NCBI RefSeq assembly: GCF_009760915.1 | Contig: NZ_VIDQ01000012.1 | Location: 1-64,000, forward strand | Reading direction: 5' to 3' | From: Azohydromonas aeria | Lineage (GTDB): Bacteria; Pseudomonadota; Gammaproteobacteria; Burkholderiales; Burkholderiaceae_C | Length of the DNA stretch: 64,000 nt | In this document: positions 56,138 to 64,000 of the stretch, piece by piece | Numbering within the stretch: the first letter of the stretch is position 1 | Layout: every line of letters begins with the position of its first letter | The notes under the pieces: generated by a model | What the model was told of the DNA's origin: nothing | Databases searched by the model: none | Seen by the model: only the letters and a program-made list of their open reading frames with translations | Made by a program: the position numbers and the translations under genes

Positions 56138-56384
56138 GAAGGCGCACCCCCTGGGCGAGAACGCCCCAGGCCTGGACCAGTTCCCCAAGCGCACCGGCCT
56201 GGGCCGCTTGACGCGCCCTGAGCCGCGACCGGCGGCAGTTGGTGGGGTGCAAGTGGAGCACTGCCCGGCGCGCGGCATTGCTGGTGGCCACGACCCGCGC
56301 TTCCAGGTCCGCGAGGGCGAGGCGGTGCGTGGTGCAGGGTTCTCGGCGGAGTGGGAGCGGCTGCGCAGCGGGGGCAAGGCATGA
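56130..56384 (+). CDS. Small basic hypothetical protein
   Basis: 84 residues from ATG 56130, with GGAGGG upstream and overlap of the HNH stop. KKAHPLGENAPGLDQFPKRT, then Gly/Arg-rich. Unknown. Confidence 0.5.
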   Translation: MRKKAHPLGENAPGLDQFPKRTGLGRLTRPEPRPAAVGGVQVEHCPARGIAGGHDPRFQVREGEAVRGAGFSAEWERLRSGGKA

Positions 56385-57049
56385 AGCGCGAGGTCATCGG
56401 CGATGCGGTGCTGTACCTAGCGGACTGCCGCGAGGTGCTGCCGACGCTTCAGCGAGTGGCGGCCGTCATTGTTGACCCGCCCTACGGCATCGGCGACACG
56501 GATGCGCGCGCTCGCGCAACGAAGTGGCAGCGTGCCGCCGGCATGGAAGCCCGCGAGTGGGATCGAGAACCGGTCAGTGAACTCGCTGAGGTGCTGGCGC
56601 TTGGCGATGTGCAGGTCGTTTGGGGCGGCAACTACTACCCGCTGAAGCCGTCGCGCGGCTGGCTGACGTGGTTCAAGCCGGATGCGCCGCCGAGCATGGC
56701 CAGTCTGGAGCTGGCGTGGACGAATCTTGACCGCAACGCGCGGCAGTTCTCATGGTCTATCGGCGCCACCAATGCGGAGCGCGTCGGGCATCCAACCCAG
56801 AAGCCACTTGCTCTCATGCGCTGGTGCCAAGAGCAGGCCGGCAACCCGGCATCGGTGCTGGACGCCTACATGGGCAGCGGCACAACCGGCGTGGCTGCGG
56901 TCATGGCTGGCGCCAGCTTCATCGGCATCGAGCGCGAGCCGGCGTATTTCGACATCGCCTGCCGCCGCATCGAACAGGCCCAGCGCCAAGCCGCCCTGTT
57001 CGCCCACGACGCGCCGGCAGCCATGGAACAGGCCGGGCTGGGGTTCTGA
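56381..57049 (+). CDS. DNA methyltransferase (N4/N6 amino group type)
   Basis: 222 residues from ATG 56381. Catalytic motif AVIVDPPYGIGD near the N-terminus, target region, then NPASVLDAYMGSGTTGVAAV and IGIEREPAYFDIA. The order DPPY before the SAM motif marks a beta-class enzyme. Probably protects phage DNA or regulates. Confidence 0.9.
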   Translation: MKREVIGDAVLYLADCREVLPTLQRVAAVIVDPPYGIGDTDARARATKWQRAAGMEAREWDREPVSELAEVLALGDVQVVWGGNYYPLKPSRGWLTWFKPDAPPSMASLELAWTNLDRNARQFSWSIGATNAERVGHPTQKPLALMRWCQEQAGNPASVLDAYMGSGTTGVAAVMAGASFIGIEREPAYFDIACRRIEQAQRQAALFAHDAPAAMEQAGLGF

Positions 57050-57050
57050 C

Positions 57051-57845
57051 GTGAAGAAGACCCCGCGCTATGCCACCGAGGCCGCCCTGTGCGCCGACTT
57101 CATCACCTGGGTGAAGGCGGAAGCCGGCAAGCGCTGGCGCGGCATCGAAACGCCGTCTTGGACACCCTACGCCGAGACGGCTGATTGGGACATCTTGCTG
57201 GTGGGCGCGGATGGAACGCAGATCGGCATTCAGGCCAAGCTGCGCTTCAACATGAAGGTGCTCGACCAGAGCATCCCCGACGACTTCAGGGCCTGGAGCG
57301 ATACCGGCCCGGACTATCGCGCCATCCTGATCCCGGAGTGCGACGCCACGGCGACCAAGATTTGCGGCGCCCTCGGCTTGATGGTGTTCGCGCCAGAACG
57401 CGGCGGCTGGGGGCCTGTCGGCTTCGCACCCGGCCTCAGCATGGAGCACTCCACGGGCTGGCACTACTGGAGCCCCAAGCGGCGCTGCGAACTGCCGGAG
57501 TTTGTGCCTGATGTCGCCGCCGGCTGCAGTGCGCCGCTGCAGCTCACGAAGTGGAAGGTCAAGGCGCTTCGCGTGCTGGCCGCGCTGGAGATCGCTGGCC
57601 ACGTCACGCGCAAGGACCTCAAGAGCATCGGCATTGACCCGCGGCCGTGGACAGGCTCCACCGGCTGGCTCGTTCCTGGCGAGAAGCCCGGCGAGTTCGT
57701 CCGCGGGCCCGGCCTCGACTTCGACCGCCAGCACCCCGATGTCTACGCACAGGTGCTGGTGCAGGAGTGCGCGAAGCACGAGGAGCAGCTTGGCTTGAAG
57801 TGCCAGGCGGAGCTTCAGCAACTTTCCATCGGGGGTGCGGCTTGA
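57051..57845 (+). CDS. PD-(D/E)XK-like protein after the methyltransferase
   Basis: 264 residues from GTG 57051. TADWDILLVGADGTQIGIQA, then KLRF gives a D...QxK pattern like VRR-type or Mrr-like nuclease cores, and a C-terminal winged-helix-like part (RVLAALEIAGHVTRKDLKSI). The preceding methyltransferase makes a modification/nuclease pair conceivable. Activity unproven. Confidence 0.55.
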   Translation: MKKTPRYATEAALCADFITWVKAEAGKRWRGIETPSWTPYAETADWDILLVGADGTQIGIQAKLRFNMKVLDQSIPDDFRAWSDTGPDYRAILIPECDATATKICGALGLMVFAPERGGWGPVGFAPGLSMEHSTGWHYWSPKRRCELPEFVPDVAAGCSAPLQLTKWKVKALRVLAALEIAGHVTRKDLKSIGIDPRPWTGSTGWLVPGEKPGEFVRGPGLDFDRQHPDVYAQVLVQECAKHEEQLGLKCQAELQQLSIGGAA

Positions 57846-57957
57846 GCTGCGCCCCGTCGTTTACAGCAGCGGCTCAGGGCCGTACACCCGAAAAGGCGGA
57901 CTCCCGGCCCGCCCTGCCGCTGCTCCCTTTTGCCGGGCCTGCACCGGGCAGGATGAA

Positions 57958-58719
57958 ATGACGACAGAACGAAAGTCGATCAGCAAGAAGACCCGCTTCG
58001 AGGTCTTCAAGCGCGACGGATTCAAGTGCCAATACTGCGGCGCCGCGGCGCCTGACGTGCTGCTGCAGGTGGACCACATCCACCCTGTGAGCCAGGACGG
58101 CGACAACGACATGATGAACTTCATCACGTCGTGCCAGCCCTGCAATGCCGGCAAGAGCGATCGCCTCTTGAGCGACGACACAGCCATCAAGAAGCAGCAG
58201 GCGCAGATGGAGGTGCTGCACGAGCGCCGCGAGCAGCTGGAAATGATGCTGCAGTGGCGCGAAGGGCTGAAGGACATCGAGGGCGACCAGATCGACGCCA
58301 TCGCGAAGGCTTGGCAGAGCGCCGTGAAAGGCTCTTGGTTGACTGACAACGGTCTCCAGCAGATGCGCAAGCTCCTGAAGCGCCATGGCCTACCGCGTGT
58401 TCTCGATGCGATCGACACCGCTGCCGAGCAGTACGTCGTGCTCAACGAGAACGGTAAGGCCACCACGGAAAGCGCAGAGCTGGCCATAAGCAAGGTGGGT
58501 GGCATCTGCGCATTGGCAGGAGCCCCGGAAGACGAGCGCCGCCTGTACTACGTCCGCGGGATTCTCAACAACCGCCTGAGCTATGTGCCGGCGCGCCTGA
58601 TGGGCGAGTTGAAGGCGGCACTGAAAGCCGGCGTGCCAGTTGACGACATGGTGGAGGAGGCGAAGTCCTGCAGCAGCTGGACGGCCTTCAAGAACTGGCT
58701 CTACGACCAGTACGAGTAG
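57958..58719 (+). CDS. HNH endonuclease
   Basis: 253 residues from ATG 57958, behind AGGA. Zinc-type HNH at the N-terminus (FKCQYCGAAAPDVLLQVDHI, MMNFITSCQPCNAGKS), then a long helical C-terminal domain (KAWQSAVKGSWLTDNGLQQM, RKLLKRHGLPRVLDAIDTAA). The 112 bp upstream hold no clear gene; GTG 57835 is an in-frame alternative start. Confidence 0.85.
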   Translation: MTTERKSISKKTRFEVFKRDGFKCQYCGAAAPDVLLQVDHIHPVSQDGDNDMMNFITSCQPCNAGKSDRLLSDDTAIKKQQAQMEVLHERREQLEMMLQWREGLKDIEGDQIDAIAKAWQSAVKGSWLTDNGLQQMRKLLKRHGLPRVLDAIDTAAEQYVVLNENGKATTESAELAISKVGGICALAGAPEDERRLYYVRGILNNRLSYVPARLMGELKAALKAGVPVDDMVEEAKSCSSWTAFKNWLYDQYE

Positions 58720-58724
58720 ACGCC

Positions 58725-59354
58725 ATGGCACGCGCCCGCAACATCAAAACCGGGTTCTTCAAGAACGAAGACCTTGCCGAGTGCTCGCCCTGGGCGCGGC
58801 TGCTGTTCATCGGCCTATGGCAACTCGCTGACCGCGAGGGCCGGCTGGAAGACCGCCCGAAGCGCATCAAGGCCGAGTTGTTCGCCTTCGACTCCATCGA
58901 CGCCGAGCCGCTGCTGGCCGAGCTGGAGCGCTTCGGCTTCGTGCTGCGCTACCAGGTGAAGGACATGCGGCTGATCCAGGTGGTGAACTTCGCCAAACAC
59001 CAGAACCCGCACCACCGCGAGCCGGCTAGTGAATTCCCGCCGCCGGCATCCATGCCGGAAAGGACTGCCAACAGGCGTCAGCGCTTCGCACGTGGCGCCC
59101 GCCAGCCGCGCGCGGGTCGAGGCCCTGCCGCAAGTCCGTCGGCATGGAATGCGTTGCGTACCAAGGTTTTTGAGCGCGACGGACACCGCTGCGTCTACTG
59201 CGGGAGCGCAGAAGACCTTGAGTGCGACCACGTCCACCCGCGTGCTCGCGGCGGAACCGACGCGCTTGAGAACTTGGCCACCGCCTGCAAGCCCTGCAAT
59301 ACGTCCAAGGGGGCAAAAACACTGGCCGAGTGGAAGGGGGTGCGTCATGCGTAA
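58725..59354 (+). CDS. Replication-type protein fused to an HNH nuclease domain
   Basis: 209 residues. N-terminal ~100 residues (RNIKTGFFKNEDLAECSPWA, RLLFIGLWQLADREGRLEDR, FVLRYQVKDMRLIQVVNF) match phage replication proteins of the O/DnaT kind. The C-terminus is a complete HNH (HRCVYCGSAEDLECDHVHPR, NLATACKPCNTSKG). Overlaps the next replication gene by 8 bp. Confidence 0.8.
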   Translation: MARARNIKTGFFKNEDLAECSPWARLLFIGLWQLADREGRLEDRPKRIKAELFAFDSIDAEPLLAELERFGFVLRYQVKDMRLIQVVNFAKHQNPHHREPASEFPPPASMPERTANRRQRFARGARQPRAGRGPAASPSAWNALRTKVFERDGHRCVYCGSAEDLECDHVHPRARGGTDALENLATACKPCNTSKGAKTLAEWKGVRHA

Positions 59355-60453
59355 GTACGCCCAGATCGGACCGCAGTTCTGGTCCAGCAGCGCCACCGGC
59401 CGCGCGATCCGCAAGAAGGGTTCCGAGGCTGTCGTGGTGGCGCTGTACCTGATGAGTTCGCCGCACTCAAACATGCTGGGGCTGTACTACCAGCCAATGC
59501 TCTACATGGCCCACGAAACCGGCCTTGGCATTGAAGGGGCTACGAAGGGGCTTCAGAGGTGCATCGAAGCCAACTTCTGTTCCTACGATGAGGCTTCGGA
59601 GATGGTCTGGGTGCATGAAATGGCCCTGTACCAGATCGCTGAAGAACTCAGTCCCGGCGACAAGCGCGTGACTGGCGTGCAGAAGGAGTACGACGCAGTG
59701 CCGGACTGCCCGTACCTCGTGGCCTTCTTCGAGCGATATGGCGGCAACTTCCACATGACGCGCAAGCGCTTCCCTTCCGGGTGGATCGCAAGCCACTTGG
59801 AAGCCCCTTCGATGCCCCATGCAAGCCAAGAACAAGAACAGGAGCATTTCCAGGAGCAGGGAACAATTGACGACGACGACCCCCGCGCGAGCGCGCCCGC
59901 ACACACGCACGAGGGCGCGCACGAGGCGGGCGCTGGCGGCACCCCCTCACTAGACGACGACCTCGACGACCCTCAGACCGCAGAGAAGCCCAGCCAGTGG
60001 CTGCGGTTCTTCGCCGACCGCGGCCACGACGTGGACTCGACCTGCGAGCGCACCCGCAAGACGCTGGCTCGCTGGATCGCCGACAAGGTCACCCGCGGCG
60101 AGGTGCGCCAGGCGCTGAAGCGGTCGAAGGAAAAGGGCGCCGGCCCGATCGGCGACATCGTGGCCTACGTCGCAAGCGTGGTGCAGGACCGCCGCACCGC
60201 CGCTGCCGAGGCCGCCAACACCAGCAAGCCGACCGCGCCGCGCGAGTACGGCGGCAGCCGCCGTGACGCCGCGCCGCCGCCGGTGTGCCCAACGCCTACC
60301 GCAGCCGAAACCAAGGCCGCGATGGACGCTGACCGCGCCAGCTTCGACCCAGACGCTGCGGCTGCGCGCGCCCAGGAGGCCAAGGCGTGGAAGCGCAAGC
60401 GCGTGGCGCTGGGCGGTGCTGGCGCTGCCGTTCCCACCGGAGCTTCGGCATGA
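59347..60453 (+). CDS. Phage replication protein
   Basis: 368 residues from ATG 59347. N-terminal winged-helix part (IGPQFWSSSATGRAIRKKGS, LYYQPMLYMAHETGLGIEGA), an Asp/Ala/His-rich linker (DDDDPRASAPAHTHEGAHEA) and a C-terminal helical segment (KTLARWIADKVTRGEVRQAL). Probable initiator or loader acting with the preceding gene. Confidence 0.65.
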   Translation: MRKYAQIGPQFWSSSATGRAIRKKGSEAVVVALYLMSSPHSNMLGLYYQPMLYMAHETGLGIEGATKGLQRCIEANFCSYDEASEMVWVHEMALYQIAEELSPGDKRVTGVQKEYDAVPDCPYLVAFFERYGGNFHMTRKRFPSGWIASHLEAPSMPHASQEQEQEHFQEQGTIDDDDPRASAPAHTHEGAHEAGAGGTPSLDDDLDDPQTAEKPSQWLRFFADRGHDVDSTCERTRKTLARWIADKVTRGEVRQALKRSKEKGAGPIGDIVAYVASVVQDRRTAAAEAANTSKPTAPREYGGSRRDAAPPPVCPTPTAAETKAAMDADRASFDPDAAAARAQEAKAWKRKRVALGGAGAAVPTGASA

Positions 60454-61340
60454 GACCCGTCGAAACCACCAACCCCGCGCCGGCCTTCTCCGCGCCCATC
60501 GCCGGCCCCGGCATGACGATGACGCGCCGCTGCGACGCCTGCCGCACGATCAAACCCGAGGGGCCTGATGCGCAGGGCCGGCGCTGGCGCTTCGTAAACC
60601 GCCTGTGGTGGCACTGCCCGGCGTGCGCGCCGCAGGACGAGCCCAGGACGCGGCGCAAGGCCGTGGCGCAGGCCGCCACCGAGGCTGTCGCCAACGACGC
60701 GGCGCAGCGCCCGTTTCGCATCCGCAGCCTGGCCGACCTGAAGGCGTGGTGCCGCGTCGATGCCGCCAGCGGCTGCTGGCACTGGACGCGTTCGCGCCGC
60801 AAGGGCGACGAGTTGCCGGCGGTGCGCTACATCGACCCGCGCAGCGAGTGCGACACCGTGCACAACGGCCGCCGTGCAGCGCTCAACCTGGCGCGCAAGC
60901 AGCCGGTGCCGGCATCGCACATCGCCTGGGCCAAGGCGGCATGCCTGTCGCTGGACTGCGTGAACCCGGCGCACGCCATGAGCGGCACACGGGCGCAGCG
61001 TGGTGCCTACCTGCGCCAGCACGGCCTGTCCGAGGTGTTCCGCGAGGTTTTCACGCCGATGCTGCGCGAGTTCGCGGCCAGGCGCCGCGTCATCACGCCG
61101 CAGCAGGCGGTCGAGCTGCGCCGCCGCATGGTTGAGGGAGGCGAGACGGCTGCGGCGCTGGCCCGCGAGTTCGGCATCAGCCGCTCCGTGATGAGCCTCA
61201 TCAAGCTCGGCAAGCGGCCCTGTGACCAGGGCGTGCGCGGCAAGGACCGGGCCGTGGCGCGCAACGCCAGCGTCTTCGCGCTGGCGGCATCGCTGGCGGG
61301 CGAGACGGCCTGCAGCAACCACGAAAGGGAGGCCGCGTAA
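60450..61340 (+). CDS. HNH-like protein with C-terminal HTH
   Basis: 296 residues from ATG 60450. Zinc-type CDACRTIKPEG...HCPACAPQDE at the N-terminus, HNH-like CWHWTRSRRKGDE...CLSLDCVNPAH in the middle, and a recombinase-type HTH at the end (AVELRRRMVEGGETAAALAR, EFGISRSVMSLIKLGKR). Confidence 0.65.
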   Translation: MRPVETTNPAPAFSAPIAGPGMTMTRRCDACRTIKPEGPDAQGRRWRFVNRLWWHCPACAPQDEPRTRRKAVAQAATEAVANDAAQRPFRIRSLADLKAWCRVDAASGCWHWTRSRRKGDELPAVRYIDPRSECDTVHNGRRAALNLARKQPVPASHIAWAKAACLSLDCVNPAHAMSGTRAQRGAYLRQHGLSEVFREVFTPMLREFAARRRVITPQQAVELRRRMVEGGETAAALAREFGISRSVMSLIKLGKRPCDQGVRGKDRAVARNASVFALAASLAGETACSNHEREAA

Positions 61341-61861
61341 TGCAAAGCCTGCTCACCCCCATCGCCGAAGTCGTGCAGAACCTGCTCGGGCCGATCCCCG
61401 ACTACAACCAGTTCCGCAGCTACATCCTCCCGGACGCGCAGGGAACGCTGGCGCGCGACGACCAGACGCGGCTTTGCTACTGGTATCTCGACAGCCTCGG
61501 CGCCATGAAGCACGGCCGCGGTGTGCGCCGCGATGCGGAGCGCATGGGGCAGATGGTCACCGCCACCTGGCTGCTGGCCGAGCGCGGCATCGGCGCGGAG
61601 TACCTGCCGCTGGTGGAGGAAGCCAAGGACGCGCTGCGCCGGCTCAAGGAGCGCGTGGAGCGCATGGAAGCCGCCCGCCGTCCGGTGTCCTGGGTGCTCG
61701 ACGGCCCCGGCTACCAGGCGCTGCTGTCCTGCACGGACCTGCACGAAGCGCAACTGGAGCACGAGGACTGCACGCAGGCCACGCTGGCGTGGCTGATCCA
61801 GGAGGCCGAGCTGCGGCTGCGCCTGGGACACATCACGTGGATCACGAGAGGACTTGGCTGA
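61340..61861 (+). CDS. Hypothetical protein
   Basis: 173 residues, mostly helical (DQTRLCYWYLDSLGAMKHGR, LPLVEEAKDALRRLKERVER). Overlaps both neighbours by one base. Unknown. Confidence 0.6.
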   Translation: MQSLLTPIAEVVQNLLGPIPDYNQFRSYILPDAQGTLARDDQTRLCYWYLDSLGAMKHGRGVRRDAERMGQMVTATWLLAERGIGAEYLPLVEEAKDALRRLKERVERMEAARRPVSWVLDGPGYQALLSCTDLHEAQLEHEDCTQATLAWLIQEAELRLRLGHITWITRGLG

Positions 61862-62241
61862 TGAGCCCGAAACCCGCCACCCTTGCCGACGAGGTGCAGA
61901 TGCACCTGGCGCTGGTCACCGACTGCCTTGATGCGGACCACGACTCGCCCGCAGGGCGCTCGATGGCGTACCTGGCGCAAATGGCGAACCAGTACCTCGA
62001 CCTGATGCGGCTCAACGGCATGGACCCCAGCAACGACCCCATCAAGGGCGCCGTCTGGACGTTCATGGGCAAGGGCAGGGAAGTGCTGAAGGCTGAAGGC
62101 ACGGGCCGCGTGTTGGGCGAGATCCGCAGCTACTTCGGGGCCGAGCTCTACCACGTGGACGGACTCGGCGAGGGCTACGTCGGCGCCGCCAACGCGCGGG
62201 CTGCCGCCGAGCGCTTGGCGCGGCAAAGGGCAATGCCGTGA
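61861..62241 (+). CDS. Hypothetical helical protein
   Basis: 126 residues from ATG 61861. ADEVQMHLALVTDCLDADHD, YLAQMANQYLDLMRLNGMDP. Unknown. Confidence 0.6.
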   Translation: MSPKPATLADEVQMHLALVTDCLDADHDSPAGRSMAYLAQMANQYLDLMRLNGMDPSNDPIKGAVWTFMGKGREVLKAEGTGRVLGEIRSYFGAELYHVDGLGEGYVGAANARAAAERLARQRAMP

Positions 62242-62597
62242 GCACGAACGTGAAGCCGGGCGATGTCGCCATGGTGAAGGCGCCCTACGCGGAGCCCGGG
62301 CGTGGCGCCGTGGTGCAGGTGTTGCGGGCGTCCCGGACCGCTGAGTGCATCGACGGCAAGAGCTACTTCTGCGAAGCCGTGGGCTGGGTGGTGGAGGGCT
62401 GGGTCAGGGACCACGGCGGAACGCTGCAGGGCCCGCGCCTGGCCATCGCCGATGAGTGCCTGCGCCCGCTGCGCTGGAGCAACGGCGAGGACGAGGTGCT
62501 GCGCATTGCAGGCAAGCCGCAGGAAATCGTGCGCGACCTCACGCGCCAGGTGGAGCAACTGCGCGCCGCCATGCGCCGCGCAGCGGAGGGCTTCTGA
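62238..62597 (+). CDS. Small SH3-like hypothetical protein
   Basis: 119 residues from GTG 62238. VKPGDVAMVKAPYAEPGRGA, VVQVLRASRTAEC suggests a small barrel; ends in a short coiled coil. Similar in look to other phage early proteins. Unknown. Confidence 0.55.
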   Translation: MSTNVKPGDVAMVKAPYAEPGRGAVVQVLRASRTAECIDGKSYFCEAVGWVVEGWVRDHGGTLQGPRLAIADECLRPLRWSNGEDEVLRIAGKPQEIVRDLTRQVEQLRAAMRRAAEGF

Positions 62598-62698
62598 TGC
62601 TGCGCGCCGCAATTCAGGCATTCGCTGCCGTGGCCATCGGCGCAATGCTGGCCGCGCTGCTGATGGTGTCGCTGGACTTTCCTTGGATCGGAGGTTGA
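62597..62698 (+). CDS. Tiny membrane protein
   Basis: 33 residues from ATG 62597, one hydrophobic helix (AAIQAFAAVAIGAMLAALLM, VSLDFPWIGG). Starts overlapping the previous stop (TGATG). Confidence 0.45.
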   Translation: MLRAAIQAFAAVAIGAMLAALLMVSLDFPWIGG

Positions 62699-62701
62699 GC
62701 C

Positions 62702-62824
62702 GTGGCCGAGTTCTTCGGGTTCGACGTGATCGAGGCGGCGTACTGGTCGCTCATCACCGTGCTGGTCGTGTTTGTGGCCGTCGCTGGCCGACAAGGGGTG
62801 CTTGATGCTGATGACGGCCGTTGA
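62702..62824 (+). CDS. Tiny membrane protein
   Basis: 40 residues from GTG 62702. AEFFGFDVIEAAYWSLITVL, then VVFVAVAG gives one membrane helix. Unknown. Confidence 0.4.
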   Translation: MAEFFGFDVIEAAYWSLITVLVVFVAVAGRQGVLDADDGR

Positions 62825-62930
62825 GCGGGCAATCGTGTCCTGGTGGTGCTGGTGGCTGCGCTGGTGCGCAAGCGCGGTGCGCGCGTCCGATGCGCAGTGG
62901 CTGGCGCTGGCGGGGCAGTTGGCATGGTGA
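62805..62930 (+). CDS. Tiny Trp-rich protein
   Basis: 41 residues from ATG 62805, with AAGGGG upstream. TAVERAIVSWWCWWLRWCAS is Trp/Cys-rich and membrane-active in appearance. Weakly supported. Confidence 0.4.
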   Translation: MLMTAVERAIVSWWCWWLRWCASAVRASDAQWLALAGQLAW

Positions 62931-63136
62931 GCCTCGAAACCATCAAGACCCCGACGACCGAGGTGTTCGTGCAGGGCCGCGAAGGCTTCGCCGTGGTGAC
63001 CACGAACTGGTCGAATCACGAGGGCGTCAACGTGATCGCCACGGGCAAGGACTGCGCCGTGCGCTTCGCCGCCTCGCTGCGGCACGAGGAGGTCGATGCG
63101 CTGATGCTGGCGCTGCAGGCGGCGAGGGCGGCGTGA
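62924..63136 (+). CDS. Small hypothetical protein
   Basis: 70 residues from ATG 62924. TPTTEVFVQGREGFAVVTTN, then VIATGKDCAVRFAASLRHEE. Beta-rich. Unknown. Confidence 0.5.
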   Translation: MVSLETIKTPTTEVFVQGREGFAVVTTNWSNHEGVNVIATGKDCAVRFAASLRHEEVDALMLALQAARAA

Positions 63137-63330
63137 TGGATCTTCAGCCCCTGGACCTCTGCCGCATCACGCGCAGCGCCCACGGCAACGAGGGTGTGCG
63201 CTGCGTGCTGGATTGGCGCGGCGAGATCGGCGGCCGGGCCTTCTGGTGGTGCCACCTCGCCGGCGGGAACGTGTCGGAAGGGCTCGCGTGGGAAGCGGAT
63301 TTGGAGTTGGTGAAGCGGGGTGCCGCATGA
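63136..63330 (+). CDS. Small hypothetical protein
   Basis: 64 residues from ATG 63136. DLCRITRSAHGNEGVRCVLD, RAFWWCHLAGGNVSEGLAWE. Unknown. Confidence 0.5.
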   Translation: MDLQPLDLCRITRSAHGNEGVRCVLDWRGEIGGRAFWWCHLAGGNVSEGLAWEADLELVKRGAA

Positions 63331-63881
63331 TCCGCGCCGCCTTTGCCGACCCTCCGTATCTCGGCTGCGGCCAGAAGCACTACGGCGCGCTGCACCCGCA
63401 GGCGGCCGACTACGACGACCCGCGCACGCACCATCGGCTCATCCAGCGCCTGTGCGACGAGTTCGACTGCTGGGCGCTGAGCCTGCACGAGCCGTCGCTG
63501 GCCACGATCCTGAAGATGTGTCCGGGGGGGGTGCGGGTAGGCGCCTGGGTCAAGCCCTTCGCCGCGTTCAAGCGCAACGTCACCAGGGCCTGGACCTGGG
63601 AGCCGGTCATCTTCAGTTTCTCGCCTGCCCGATCTCGCAGCGTCGAGCAGGACACCTGGCGCGATCACTTGAGCGAGCCCATTGCCATGCGCAAGGGCTT
63701 CCCCGGCGCAAAGCCGGAGCGCTTCAGCTTCTGGGTGTTCGAGGGCCTGAACCTGCAGCCCGGCGACGACTTCCACGACCTGTTCCCGGGCTCCGGTGCG
63801 GTAGGGCAGGCATGGGCGAAGTGGCGCCGCGCGCAGGAGCCGGCGGAGCAGTTCACGCTCGGAATGGAGGTTGAGACGTGA
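63327..63881 (+). CDS. DNA methyltransferase-like protein
   Basis: 184 residues from ATG 63327. IRAAFADPPYLGCGQKHYGA has a DPPY catalytic motif and LQPGDDFHDLFPGSGAVGQA resembles the SAM loop of small phage DNA methyltransferases. Probable adenine or cytosine-N4 enzyme. Confidence 0.8.
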   Translation: MIRAAFADPPYLGCGQKHYGALHPQAADYDDPRTHHRLIQRLCDEFDCWALSLHEPSLATILKMCPGGVRVGAWVKPFAAFKRNVTRAWTWEPVIFSFSPARSRSVEQDTWRDHLSEPIAMRKGFPGAKPERFSFWVFEGLNLQPGDDFHDLFPGSGAVGQAWAKWRRAQEPAEQFTLGMEVET

Positions 63882-64000
63882 CGGCCATCCTCGCCCTCGA
63901 CCCCGGCACCGAGCAGACCGGCTTCTGCCTGCTCGACGGCCGCCGCGTGCTTGAAAGCGGCGTGCTGCCCAACGACCGGATGCTGGCGCTGGTGTCCTGC
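63878..64000 (+). CDS. RuvC-like Holliday-junction resolvase, N-terminal part (truncated by window)
   Basis: GTG 63878 after GGAGG. The first residues ILALDPGTEQTGFCLLDG contain the RuvC/RNase H catalytic Asp. The gene continues past the window end. Expected to resolve recombination intermediates during phage replication. Confidence 0.8.
   Translation, partial: MTAILALDPGTEQTGFCLLDGRRVLESGVLPNDRMLALVSC

Noticed and set aside
1..64000. Integrase or transposase
   Set aside because: No tyrosine or serine integrase, IS transposase or clear attachment site was found; HNH genes are the only mobile-type enzymes seen.

Overview
The window is GC-rich, densely packed DNA of betaproteobacterial type, probably Burkholderiales. 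The pointers are the overall codon use, a PEP-CTERM (exosortase-sorted) secreted protein, an IncP-like P-type (VirB/VirD4) conjugation system and MOBP-type relaxation functions. It reads as one large mobile element that carries both a tailed temperate phage and a conjugative plasmid, i.e. a candidate conjugative phage-plasmid (or a prophage/plasmid cointegrate). No integrase, rRNA or standard tRNA gene is visible.

Layout. 1-6278 (+): end of the phage morphogenesis region, with the C-terminal part of a repeat-bearing tape measure protein, tail and fibre proteins, a tail assembly chaperone, then a holin/endolysin lysis cassette. 6285-8771: a Ro60 (TROVE) gene preceded on the same strand by a terminator-ended non-coding RNA with two Y-RNA-like stems. 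One of these stems carries a circularly permuted tRNA-like module. A PEP-CTERM protein gene diverges from it. 8775-25598 (-): a conjugation operon that, in transcription order, encodes VirB1, B2, B3, B4, B6, B5, B8, B9, B10, B11 and VirD4, then small lipoproteins, an LPD7-type polyvalent protein and TraX. 25632-31694: a BetR-like regulator, a replication-initiator-like gene with an internal DnaA box, a ParA/ParB partition operon with two palindromes inside parB, and a relaxase plus accessory protein beside an oriT whose nic sequence matches MOBP elements. 32006-53396 (-): a long phage early operon of about 55 small, mostly overlapping genes. It includes DHFR, acyl carrier protein, RdgC, a DNA adenine methyltransferase, RyR and VWA proteins, HNH nuclease and many zinc-ribbon or one-helix proteins. 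53397-54930: a phage regulatory switch with shared operators (CTCTNNATTTAGAG), a repressor, a Cro-like gene and a STAS-like gene. 55259-64000 (+): the rightward early/replication operon with HNH nucleases, methyltransferases, replication proteins, tiny membrane proteins and the start of a RuvC-like resolvase. It presumably continues into packaging and head genes and comes round to the tape measure gene at position 1.

How it fits together. The phage part can make virions and lyse the host. The plasmid part can replicate, partition and transfer itself by conjugation, so one replicon would have two routes of horizontal spread. The 25-kb plasmid block lies between the lysis genes and the left early operon, where integrating phages usually keep attP/int. 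The Ro60-Y RNA locus sits at the phage/plasmid seam. It is the most unusual part of the window, because the RNA sequence shows a duplicated stem with compensatory base changes and a closed, permuted tRNA mimic. Many of the small early-operon genes are not recognisable and are described only by what can be seen in them.
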